Shown piece after piece: positions 20,107-28,372 of a stretch of DNA of 29,196 nucleotides (positions within the stretch are counted from its first letter, which is position 1; each line of letters opens with the position of its first letter). The position numbers and the translations under genes were made by a program. The notes below the pieces were generated by a model. That model searched no databases and was not told the DNA's origin. It saw nothing but the letters and a program-made list of their open reading frames with translations. This DNA comes from a virus. The stretch is from positions 1 through 29,196 of IMG/VR virus record IMGVR_UViG_3300031957_003344. The stretch is one strand, 5' to 3'.

Positions 20107-23100
20107 TTCAATTAGTAGTTTATTCACAAACATATGACGTCCAAACCACACTTGATTTATTAAATCCCGGTGCTATTTCATTAAATTTTGAGGTAGGTAA
20201 GGTGGGTGATGTGGTGGGGAGATATTCGCCTTTTAGTCAAACCTTTTCTTTGCCTTTTACAAATATCAACGACAAATTTTTTCGCCAATATTTTGATGTA
20301 AACAACCAAGGGTATAAGGTTTTAACCAATGGTATTTCAGGTTTTAATCCTGACTATGTTACTAATTGCCAAATTAAGGTTGATGGAATTCCTGTCATTA
20401 CAGGGACGCTACAAATGACTAAATGTTCTGTAAAGGACAAAACATATGAGGTGGTGGTTTATGGCGCTGAGACAGGCTTATTTCGTGCCATAGATGACAA
20501 AAAATTACTTGATGTTTTCCGAGATGAGGATACTATCACCACGGACTATAATGTGAATTTAAATGATGCAAACATAATAGATTCGTGGGATAATACTAAT
20601 GACGTAACCAATGGTAATGTTGGTGATGGTGTCATTATGTTTCCCACAGTTGATTATGGTTTTCTTGGTGATTACAATTTCCTATTTGCCGAGGATAATG
20701 GTATGTGGGAATATGGTATTTTAGCGACAAATTGGTGGCAACCTTATCATTTTAAACCTGCAATAAACTTAAGGCATCTATTTAACCGTGTTATAGAAAA
20801 GGCAGGGTACACCTTAAAAAATAATTCCTTTCTTACAAGTGATGCGTGGGATAAAATTTACATGACATTAGGTTCTGATAGAGAATCCACGGCAATAACC
20901 ACCATGCACCAAAGCCAAGTGGGTAACACCGATTCTGCTAATATATTAAATTGGGGATTGGTTGGGGGTACTAATGGCGTATGGCAAGAGGTTTTGTTTC
21001 CCACTCAATCAGGCACGGCTACAAGTCCACCCGTTTTTTATGATGTTAATGACGATTGGACTCCTGCGGGAGTTTTTACTCCGCCTTATGATGGCGCTTA
21101 CTCAGGGTTGTTGGTTATGACCTTCGATTCTGACAACGCATCTTTGGCGCAAGGAGCTTCCATAAAGATCAGGATTACCAATAATCTAGCTTTTAATACT
21201 CAGGAATTAAATACAATTGATGTAACCGGTGGCGATGGTTCAGGTACACCCATTTTAACCACAATATCCTTTCCATTTACTATTCAAGCCGTAGGAGGTA
21301 CACCTTTAACGATAGAGGCTCGAGTAAATTGCGAAACGGGATACAATGTCAATTTAGTTGCCACTAATACTTATTGTAAAATATTAAGCAGTAGTTCGGT
21401 TTCAGGCGTGGCGGATATTCCTGCTAACATGCCCAATATTTTACAAAAGGATTTTTTAACGGATATTATAGAAAGGTTTAACCTTGCTGTGGTCGCTGAA
21501 TCGGGGGACAACAACGTTTTAACGGTGATGCCATGGACAGACTATATTCAGGCAGGAGAAAGGAAGGATTGGACACAAAAATTGGATTTATCCAAAAATT
21601 TTGATTTAACTCCTACCACCAATTTTAAGAAAAAAACAATAAAGTTTAGTGATGCGGAAGATGAGGATAATAGAAACGTAGGTTTTCAAAATACTTATGG
21701 ACAGGTTTTTGGTACATACACTCAGGAAATAAAGGGCGACTATGTTAAAGGAGAGTTGACCAATAAACCTATATTCGCACCGTGGCATGTAAGTCGAGTG
21801 CCAAGGGAGGATAACACCAATACAACGGATGTACCCGATATGGTTATCCATGAAAGTTATACCTACGGCACGGAAGGTCCTTTGTCATCATGCAAACCGA
21901 AACTATTTTATTATAATGGATTAAAGGACACAGGTTCACCCGAACCGATTTGGGTTGGTTTACAACATTCTTATTCCTATCCATTATGCCTTCCTTATTA
22001 CAATGATGGCGACCAAATGGCAGAGGATTCGCCTATGTTGTATTGGCAATTCCAAACTCCTACAACTTGGGGAGGTAATATTTACGGTAGCGTACCGAGT
22101 TCAGAGGGATATTTTAAAAGGTATTGGCAAATATTTTTGCAGGACATTTATCACAAAGATGCGAGGCTATTAAATTGTTCTTTGAATTTATCACCTACTG
22201 ATATTCTTAATTTCCAATTTAATGATGAAATAGTAATTAAGGATACAGCATATCGGGTTATAAAAATATCAGGTTATCAACCTTACGCCAACGCCACCAC
22301 TAAAGTAACCTTATTAAAAAAAATATTTGGTTTAAGTTCACTTCAAATCACGGATACCACCGCTGATTGTGAGGCTAATCCAAATGCCTTTTTTGCAGAC
22401 GGAACGGTAACTTTTTGGGATTACGTCACCGATTCTCAGGTTGTGAGCGAAACATGTTGCCTCGAGTATGGCTATTATTGGGATGGAACGGATTGTTTTT
22501 GGGATTATGGTGGCGGTGGGGATGATGGTGGAGACCCCACTACGGGGCTTGGAGGGGCAGGTGTTCCTACTGACGCCACACCCGATGATGCAATAGATGG
22601 AAAAGGTTCATTAAAAGGCGTGGGTGGATTCATGTCAAGGAAAAAGGGTAATGTTCCTAATATTAACCCCGTACAAGGGGAGCATGGTACACGGGGACAA
22701 AACAGGGAAAGTTTTGCTAATACGGTTGCCAAAAATTTCGTGTATTATGCTACAAGCAAACATGATACAACAATAGCGGCAACTCCTAATGGAATAGAAG
22801 GTGAACAAAAAGGTATCCAAATACCTTATGACACCATGGCGAGGTTTACAATTCGCGCCCTAAGTGTGCAAACGCATGTCTTGACAGGAGGAACAGGTTC
22901 ATATGGTTCTTCCTCTTTCAATGTTTGGACTTTCCTTGTCAAAAATGTGGCAGGTGTTATTACCGTGGTAGGCAGTTCAGAACAAACCGATTTCCAAGAA
23001 GCTGATGCGGATGCAGGAACAAGGACGATTTCCTTGATCGGCGTAGCGGGTAAAACGGGTTTCGCGGGAAATCAAGGCGTGGAAATAAGGTGTACAGGGC

Positions 23101-23246
23101 CACAACGTTCACAATTGGCGTGGCATTTAGATGTAGAGGCTACGTATATGGATTATGGATACGCCAAAAATTTAGATGATTTAATATTAACCGAGGACAT
23201 GGCTTATTTGACTACCGAAAATGGACTTAATTTACAGCAAGAATGA
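20103..23246 (+). CDS. Large tail hub / baseplate protein
   Basis: 1047 residues. The N-terminal region (SQTYDVQTTLDLLNPGAISL, then VVGRYSPFSQTFSLPFT) looks like a tail-hub start in which the chain encircles the tail tip. The middle is a long string of beta sandwich modules. Near residue 785 lies CCLEYGYYWDGTDCFW, followed by a Gly/Asp linker (about 803-815), so the part after it (820-1047) is probably a separately folded, exposed domain with AWHLDVEATYMDYG near its end. The length and place next to the tape measure suit a hub with a receptor-facing part. The 59-residue gene starts inside its stop. Confidence 0.65.
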   Translation: MIQLVVYSQTYDVQTTLDLLNPGAISLNFEVGKVGDVVGRYSPFSQTFSLPFTNINDKFFRQYFDVNNQGYKVLTNGISGFNPDYVTNCQIKVDGIPVITGTLQMTKCSVKDKTYEVVVYGAETGLFRAIDDKKLLDVFRDEDTITTDYNVNLNDANIIDSWDNTNDVTNGNVGDGVIMFPTVDYGFLGDYNFLFAEDNGMWEYGILATNWWQPYHFKPAINLRHLFNRVIEKAGYTLKNNSFLTSDAWDKIYMTLGSDRESTAITTMHQSQVGNTDSANILNWGLVGGTNGVWQEVLFPTQSGTATSPPVFYDVNDDWTPAGVFTPPYDGAYSGLLVMTFDSDNASLAQGASIKIRITNNLAFNTQELNTIDVTGGDGSGTPILTTISFPFTIQAVGGTPLTIEARVNCETGYNVNLVATNTYCKILSSSSVSGVADIPANMPNILQKDFLTDIIERFNLAVVAESGDNNVLTVMPWTDYIQAGERKDWTQKLDLSKNFDLTPTTNFKKKTIKFSDAEDEDNRNVGFQNTYGQVFGTYTQEIKGDYVKGELTNKPIFAPWHVSRVPREDNTNTTDVPDMVIHESYTYGTEGPLSSCKPKLFYYNGLKDTGSPEPIWVGLQHSYSYPLCLPYYNDGDQMAEDSPMLYWQFQTPTTWGGNIYGSVPSSEGYFKRYWQIFLQDIYHKDARLLNCSLNLSPTDILNFQFNDEIVIKDTAYRVIKISGYQPYANATTKVTLLKKIFGLSSLQITDTTADCEANPNAFFADGTVTFWDYVTDSQVVSETCCLEYGYYWDGTDCFWDYGGGGDDGGDPTTGLGGAGVPTDATPDDAIDGKGSLKGVGGFMSRKKGNVPNINPVQGEHGTRGQNRESFANTVAKNFVYYATSKHDTTIAATPNGIEGEQKGIQIPYDTMARFTIRALSVQTHVLTGGTGSYGSSSFNVWTFLVKNVAGVITVVGSSEQTDFQEADADAGTRTISLIGVAGKTGFAGNQGVEIRCTGPQRSQLAWHLDVEATYMDYGYAKNLDDLILTEDMAYLTTENGLNLQQE

Positions 23247-23422
23247 TAGAATATATGGATGCGGTGGGTAAATCGATACCTAACACCCTAAAAATGGCAC
23301 AAGAACGTGAGGTGATAAAAGGCAAAGATACCCTTATGCTTTATGGATTTTATGAATATACAGGTTTTTCTGATTTTTTTAAAAAGGTTAGACAAGGCAT
23401 AAAAGCGAGAAAAAATGGGTGA
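23243..23422 (+). CDS. Small protein between hub and tape measure (59 aa)
   Basis: 59 residues, ATG overlapping the hub stop (ATGA); the stop at 23420-23422 overlaps the tape measure start by eight bases. The sequence (IEYMDAVGKSIPNTLKMAQE, then DTLMLYGFYEYTGFSDFFKK) has an amphipathic helix, an aromatic-rich middle and a basic end. Not recognised. Tight coupling with two tail genes suggests a tail-assembly role. Confidence 0.5.
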   Translation: MIEYMDAVGKSIPNTLKMAQEREVIKGKDTLMLYGFYEYTGFSDFFKKVRQGIKARKNG

Positions 23423-25145
23423 GGTAATTGAAGTAGGTCTAAAAATGACAGGCGCAAAAAAAGCCGCCGATGAAATCGGGAAAATGACCGATGAAACCAA
23501 AGATTTTGGCGATAGCGTGGAATTGGCGAGTGATGGTTTAGATAAAATGACGGGCGGGGCAATTTCTGCCTTTAAGGGAGTGGTAGGCGGAGTAAAAAAG
23601 GCGGTAATAGGAATGAAAACCTTAAAAGGTGCTTTGATAAGCACGGGTATTGGCGCTCTTGTAGTCGCCGTGGGTTCTCTAGTGGCATATTTTACACAAA
23701 CTGAAAGAGGAGCAAAACAATTAGAACGGGTTACGGCAGGACTTGGAATAGTTATGGCAAAACTTGGGGATACACTTGCCATAGTAGGTGAGTTTTTGGT
23801 AACATTATTTACTGAACCCGCAAAGGCACTCACCGATTTTCAGGATGCTGTTGACCCCTTAAGGGACAAAATTGTTGCTATTTTCAATGACCCTAAACAA
23901 GCCATCATAGATTTTTCCACCATGCTTAAACAGTATGTAATGGATAGGATAAAAAACCTGTTGGATGGAATTAGTTTTTTAGGTTCGGCTATTGCCAAAT
24001 TATTTAAAAGGGACTTCGCAGGTGCATTGGCTGACGCGAAACAGGGCGTGGTAAATTTAGCTATGGCAAATCCATTGATTCATGCACAGGTGGTAGTCGT
24101 GGAAACTTTAGTTGATGCAACTAAAAACCTTCGCGAAGAAATAGAAAAAGCCGTTTCAGCACAAGATGCGCTTACCCTTCGTAGTCAAAAATTACGAGAG
24201 GACCAAAGGAAATTATCTTTAGCCTTTGCCGAAGGTCGAGCGCAAATAAAAGAAAATAACCTTTTAGCTGAGGACACAACCAAAAGTTTAGATAAAAGGT
24301 TGGAAGCGGCACAAAAAGCTATTGACATTGAAAAAGGTTTAATGTCAGAGCGGCAAAGATTAGCGAAGGAGGAACGTGATATTTTTAAAGCGCAAATGGA
24401 AATGTCTGAAAGTACCGAAGCTGATAAGGAGAGATTGGTTGAACTTGAAGTCGCCTTAATCGATATTCGTACTGAATCGGCAGAAATGCAGACAACCCTT
24501 AACAATAAACTTAATACCATGCAAGCCCAAGCCGATGCAGAAGAGGAAGCAAGGTTGCAAGAGTTAAAGGATAGGCAGGATATGATGGACGCTGAGAAAA
24601 AGGCGGCTATGGATGAAATGACGGCGAAAATTGAGGAAAACGCTAACAAGAGAATTGCTTTAGCCGAAGCGGAAGCCAAAGCTATTAAGGCGGCAAGGAA
24701 ACAAGTTGTAGCGGCAGGATTTGATGCCCTCAAATCTATGGCTAAAACTGAGGAAGGGGCAAAAAGGTTGGCAATTGCTCAAATTTTAGTTAACCAAGGT
24801 ATTGCGATGTCTGAGGCAATTAGAAGCGCCCAACAATCTGCCTCGGCAACAGGGCCGGGTGCTGTATTTACTGCGCCAGGTTTTACCGCATCTATGATAG
24901 CTTTGGTATTGGGTTCATTTGCACAAATTAAAGGCATAATGAACCAAGCAGGAGCCGCCTCTGAATCCGTGGGTGGGGGAGGGGGAAATGTCAGCGCCCC
25001 CGCTATGACAGGAGGACTAATACCTGATTTAGACGAAATAAATCAAGGGGTTTTAACTGAACCTGTCCAAGCATATGTGGTGCAAACTCAATTAGAAGAT
25101 GTGGCGGCACAAACCCAAGCTATACAACAAAGGGCAAGTCTGTAA
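23415..25145 (+). CDS. Tape measure protein
   Basis: 576 residues, almost wholly helical. It has an N-terminal amphipathic region (KAADEIGKMTDETKDF), a hydrophobic segment at about residues 70-92 (LKGALISTGIGALVVAVGSL) and more near 115-135 and 440-515 (FTASMIALVLGSFAQIKGI), and a long charged coiled coil at about 250-440. This is the layout of a short tape measure, which sets tail length and enters the host membrane. At about 0.15 nm per residue it predicts a tail near 85 nm. It follows the hub and precedes the prohead protease, which is not the usual place. A Gly-rich linker (SVGGGGGNVSAP) precedes the last 50 residues. Confidence 0.8.
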   Translation: MGEVIEVGLKMTGAKKAADEIGKMTDETKDFGDSVELASDGLDKMTGGAISAFKGVVGGVKKAVIGMKTLKGALISTGIGALVVAVGSLVAYFTQTERGAKQLERVTAGLGIVMAKLGDTLAIVGEFLVTLFTEPAKALTDFQDAVDPLRDKIVAIFNDPKQAIIDFSTMLKQYVMDRIKNLLDGISFLGSAIAKLFKRDFAGALADAKQGVVNLAMANPLIHAQVVVVETLVDATKNLREEIEKAVSAQDALTLRSQKLREDQRKLSLAFAEGRAQIKENNLLAEDTTKSLDKRLEAAQKAIDIEKGLMSERQRLAKEERDIFKAQMEMSESTEADKERLVELEVALIDIRTESAEMQTTLNNKLNTMQAQADAEEEARLQELKDRQDMMDAEKKAAMDEMTAKIEENANKRIALAEAEAKAIKAARKQVVAAGFDALKSMAKTEEGAKRLAIAQILVNQGIAMSEAIRSAQQSASATGPGAVFTAPGFTASMIALVLGSFAQIKGIMNQAGAASESVGGGGGNVSAPAMTGGLIPDLDEINQGVLTEPVQAYVVQTQLEDVAAQTQAIQQRASL

Positions 25146-25178
25146 ATAAACAAATTGGAAAAAAGTATTTTTATTAAT

Positions 25179-25931
25179 ATGAGAAAACAAGTAGAGCTTT
25201 TAATAGATGAAGATGAATTAACAGGGATAGAAGCTGTTAGTTTGGTGAGATTCCCTGCAATAGAGGAAAATTTTGTGTATTTATCCGCAAATCAAACCAA
25301 GATGGCTTTCGCATTGGATGATGAAAAAAGGATGCTGATAGGTCCTGCTTTAATACCTGAGAAATTGATCATGAGGTTGGATGAAGATAATGAAGAATAT
25401 GATGTGTTCTTTTCTAAGGCAACTGTACGACAAGCTATGGAATTGTTTATGCAAGAGGCAAGAACAAATGAACACACTCTGGAACATGAATATAAATTAG
25501 ATGGTGTCACGGTGGTGGAATCATGGTTGGTGGAGGATGAAAAGGCGGACAAGAGCGCACTTTATGGTTTTAAATTGCCCATAGGAACATGGATGTTATC
25601 CGTCAAAGTAAATAATGATGCCATTTGGCAAAAGGTAAAAGATAAGGATGTGCGTGGGTTTTCTATTGAAGGGTACTTTACTGATAAATTGGTCGAGATG
25701 CAAAAAGGAAAACTTTGTAAAAATTGTCCTGAGGATCAAATGATAGTATCACAACTAAAATCCATTATGCTCGATGAATTAAAACCTGAAGCTTTTTTAA
25801 ATGACCGACCATTGTTTGGAAGTAAAAGGATGGCAGAATTATGGGGACAAATGTTCCACAATACCTCGGGATTTGAGGAAATGACCTTAAATGGACGCAC
25901 CCTATATTCTCACAAAAATAAACAAAATTAA
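25179..25931 (+). CDS. XkdF-like prohead protease
   Basis: 250 residues from the ATG at 25179; the TTG at 25155 is less likely. The start MRKQVELLIDEDELTGIEAVSLV followed by RFPAIEENFVYL and GPALIPEKLIMRLDE is the signature of the XkdF/peptidase S78_2-type family, thought to process scaffold and capsid during maturation. A histidine-containing EARTNEHTLEHEYKLDG segment and DVRGFSIEGYF follow, the second being typical of the region with the nucleophilic serine (in GFSIEG). A Cys pair (CKNCPED) lies near residue 180. It is directly upstream of the scaffold and capsid genes, as expected. Confidence 0.8.
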   Translation: MRKQVELLIDEDELTGIEAVSLVRFPAIEENFVYLSANQTKMAFALDDEKRMLIGPALIPEKLIMRLDEDNEEYDVFFSKATVRQAMELFMQEARTNEHTLEHEYKLDGVTVVESWLVEDEKADKSALYGFKLPIGTWMLSVKVNNDAIWQKVKDKDVRGFSIEGYFTDKLVEMQKGKLCKNCPEDQMIVSQLKSIMLDELKPEAFLNDRPLFGSKRMAELWGQMFHNTSGFEEMTLNGRTLYSHKNKQN

Positions 25932-25967
25932 AAAATATACTTTTAAATATAGTAAAGCTATACTCCT

Positions 25968-26666
25968 ATGAATACAATAGAAAAAATCCGAGAGATTATG
26001 GGATTACCAAAAACCAATCTCTATGCCGAAGTCAAAATAAGTGATGGACGTGTATTAGTAACTGAGGCAGAAGCCTTCGAACCTGGCGCTGAGGTCAGGA
26101 TTTTGGATGAAGGTGGAAATACCGTTGAAGTCAGCGCGGGTACTTATACCCTTGAGGATGGAAAAGAATTAGTCATTAACGAAGATTCCCGTATCGATTC
26201 CGTGGCATCAGATGAAGTTGAAGTGGAGGTGGATATGGAAACTATTCCCGAAGCTGAAGAAGAAGGATATGAGGATGGTATTGACGATGAAAAGGAGGAT
26301 GTTCGTGAGGAATTGGATTATGAGAAGGTTCGTGACGCACTAAACCAAGGTTTTCCCGATTTAGGGGAGGCGACTATTGATGCCATAGCCACGCTTGTTT
26401 CTTCTTTATATGAAGGAGCCGAGGTTGAGGTTGAGGAGGAGGAAGAAGAAAAGGTAGAGGTAGATGCCTCACAGGAATTTTCTGAGGTGATCATGGAATC
26501 CCTCCAAAAATTAAACGAAAGACTTGACACTTTAGAAAATGCACCCGCTTCAAAAGGTGTAGAGGTGTCACCAAATAACTTCTCTAAGCACGAAGAGAAA
26601 GATTTATCTAATTTAAATGGCGTGGACCGTGCTGTCCACCATATTTTACAAAATTCTCACCGATAA
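25968..26666 (+). CDS. Acidic scaffold / capsid assembly protein
   Basis: 232 residues. Glu-rich and highly acidic in the middle (EVEVEVDMETIPEAEEEGYE, EVEVEEEEEEKVEVD), with a helical C-terminal region (FSEVIMESLQKLNERLDTLE). The first 85 residues look like a small beta domain (NLYAEVKISDGRVLVTEAEA, TYTLEDGKELVINED). Gene order protease-this-capsid and the composition point to a scaffolding or assembly protein, but no family can be named. The next gene starts four bases after the stop. Confidence 0.65.
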   Translation: MNTIEKIREIMGLPKTNLYAEVKISDGRVLVTEAEAFEPGAEVRILDEGGNTVEVSAGTYTLEDGKELVINEDSRIDSVASDEVEVEVDMETIPEAEEEGYEDGIDDEKEDVREELDYEKVRDALNQGFPDLGEATIDAIATLVSSLYEGAEVEVEEEEEEKVEVDASQEFSEVIMESLQKLNERLDTLENAPASKGVEVSPNNFSKHEEKDLSNLNGVDRAVHHILQNSHR

Positions 26667-26670
26667 GGAC

Positions 26671-27657
26671 ATGAATTATCTAACTAATAAGAAGTACAAC
26701 TTCGACATAGATGCAACTGTAAACACCTACGCAGGTGAACTTGCACTACCGTATGTTACGGCTGCCCTTTTAGGTGCAGAAACAATTGCTAAAGGGCGTT
26801 GCCGCTTTTTAGAAGGTATAGTAGGAAAGACCGTTATAAGTGGTCTCGCTACAACAGACACAATTCAAGATGCAAGTTGTACTTGGAATGATGGCTCTAA
26901 CGTAGCACTTACCGAACAAGTTTTAAACCCTGCGGATTTAGCCGTGATGGAGGAAATTTGTAGAGGTACTATGTATCCAACTTGGATAGCCGCCAACGGC
27001 AGGATGGAAAGAGATGGAAATCTTCCTGTTGCTTGGTCGGACTTTTTACTTGGGGCAGTAGCCGATAGAACAGGTAACAGCCTTGAAAATCTTTTATGGC
27101 AATCAAGCGCCACCACAACATTTGGTGTTGGTTTCCTTTCGACCGACGGTGTCATCGATGATGATGCAACAGGTATAGGAGGTTCTGCTTGTAAAGACTT
27201 TATTGAGCATGATACAGGAACAGCCGCTTGGACTAACACTAATATATTAGGACACATGAGTGGTGTATTTGATGCGGCGCAAGCCATACCGGGCATCCTT
27301 CAAAAACCAGGATGTGGTTTCTATATGTCTTACGAGGCATACGCTTTTTTCTTACAAGCGATAGCAGGCCAAGCTTCAGGACCGGGCTACCAAACTGACC
27401 TTACAGGACAGGTAACTTTCTTAGGTTATCCTGTTTATGCAACAGGAGGAATTCCAAATACGGTTGATGTAATGGTATTTACTTATCCTGATAATTTAGT
27501 GGTAGGTGCTAACAGCTACACGGCTGATATTTCCGCACAACTTATTCCTGTCTATCAATATGATGGTTCTGATAATGTTAGAGCCGCGATGCGTTTCGCT
27601 GTTGGTGTCCAAACTGCGGTTGCAGGTGATGGGGTTGTAGGATTCGACTTTACTTAA
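26671..27657 (+). CDS. Major capsid protein
   Basis: 328 residues. The start MNYLTNKKYNFDIDATVNTY is placed at the ATG just after the scaffold stop, because an upstream in-frame ATG lies inside the scaffold gene. The body has the composition and strand-helix pattern of HK97-fold capsids, with a LLWQSSATTTFGVGFLS segment and the late beta-rich part (DVMVFTYPDNLVVGANS, SAQLIPVYQYDG, AMRFAVGVQ) that fits the A-domain and P-domain end. Position after protease and scaffold supports the call. The sequence itself does not show crosslinking residues that I could verify. Confidence 0.75.
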   Translation: MNYLTNKKYNFDIDATVNTYAGELALPYVTAALLGAETIAKGRCRFLEGIVGKTVISGLATTDTIQDASCTWNDGSNVALTEQVLNPADLAVMEEICRGTMYPTWIAANGRMERDGNLPVAWSDFLLGAVADRTGNSLENLLWQSSATTTFGVGFLSTDGVIDDDATGIGGSACKDFIEHDTGTAAWTNTNILGHMSGVFDAAQAIPGILQKPGCGFYMSYEAYAFFLQAIAGQASGPGYQTDLTGQVTFLGYPVYATGGIPNTVDVMVFTYPDNLVVGANSYTADISAQLIPVYQYDGSDNVRAAMRFAVGVQTAVAGDGVVGFDFT

Positions 27658-27674
27658 ATTTAAATTAAATAGAT

Positions 27675-28280
27675 ATGCCTTGTAATATAAGTGCCGCAAG
27701 AGGTATTGATTGCCGAGATGCAATAGGTGGTCTAAAAGCTGTCTATTTCACTAAGACTTTTGAACCTGAAATTTTAAAACACGCAACTATTGGTGGAACG
27801 TCATATGAAATGACTACCGCTGGATTTGCCACTTGGTCCACGGCAGACGCAGGTGTGGTAACAGTTTTTAAATATGATTTAGTTACTGATTTATCTTCAT
27901 TTACTTGCGCTGTGGAGGCTGATAAAGCCACAGGTTCAGTAATGTGGAATCAGACGCTTAATGTGGTTTTGCAAAAGGTGGTTACGGCTGACCTTTTCCA
28001 ACTTGGATTAATTTCCAAAAACCGATCACAGGTTTGGATTCAGGATTCTAATGATAATGTCTATTTAATGGGTATTAATGATGGATGCTACCTAACAGGT
28101 GGAGACTCTATCGCTTCAGGTGCAGGGCGTTCTGACATGAACGGACTTAACCTTACTTTTACAGCTAAAGAGGTTGCCCCATTGTACGCTATTCCATTAA
28201 CTTCGGGTGTTTCTACAACGGATTATCCTTTTGATGGACTTGGTGATGCTGATGCAGATTTGACTATCACGACAGCATAA
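27675..28280 (+). CDS. Probable major tail tube protein
   Basis: 201 residues. The opening CNISAARGIDCRDAIGGLKAV and the later KNRSQVWIQDSNDNVYLMGI then DMNGLNLTFTAKEVAPLY are patterns I recall in abundant structural proteins of Bacteroidetes phages, which have the look of a tail-tube fold (a beta barrel plus a helix: SVMWNQTLNVVLQKVVTADL). It follows the capsid gene by 17 bases and is followed by a strong terminator. It could instead be a decoration protein. Confidence 0.55.
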   Translation: MPCNISAARGIDCRDAIGGLKAVYFTKTFEPEILKHATIGGTSYEMTTAGFATWSTADAGVVTVFKYDLVTDLSSFTCAVEADKATGSVMWNQTLNVVLQKVVTADLFQLGLISKNRSQVWIQDSNDNVYLMGINDGCYLTGGDSIASGAGRSDMNGLNLTFTAKEVAPLYAIPLTSGVSTTDYPFDGLGDADADLTITTA

Positions 28281-28304
28281 AATTTAGATCATACTAAGGA
28301 AATG

Positions 28305-28335
28305 GGGAGGTTGCTTTTGCTTCCTCCCTTTTTTT
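28305..28335 (+). terminator. Rho-independent terminator after the tail tube gene
   Basis: GGGAGG (28305-28310) pairs with CCTCCC (28323-28328) around a 12-base loop and is followed by seven T's (28329-28335). It should end the long structural transcript after the capsid and tail tube genes, separating the fibre gene that follows. Confidence 0.85.
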
Positions 28336-28372
28336 ATTAGAAACAAAACGCCAATTTAGACTTTTATAATTG

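Noticed and set aside
23288-23833. 181-codon open frame on the minus strand near the tape measure start
   Set aside because: Overlaps the 59-residue gene and the tape measure start completely; the only minus-strand frame in an all-plus structural region.
24185-24733. 182-codon open frame on the minus strand inside the tape measure gene
   Set aside because: It is opposite the Ala/Glu/Lys-rich coiled coil, whose codons create long Ser/Leu/Ala-rich shadow frames; composition is not protein-like and no gene spacing fits.
26865-27296. 143-codon open frame on the minus strand inside the capsid gene
   Set aside because: A shadow of a highly supported capsid gene; Ser/Pro/Val-rich low-quality translation with no partner genes on that strand.
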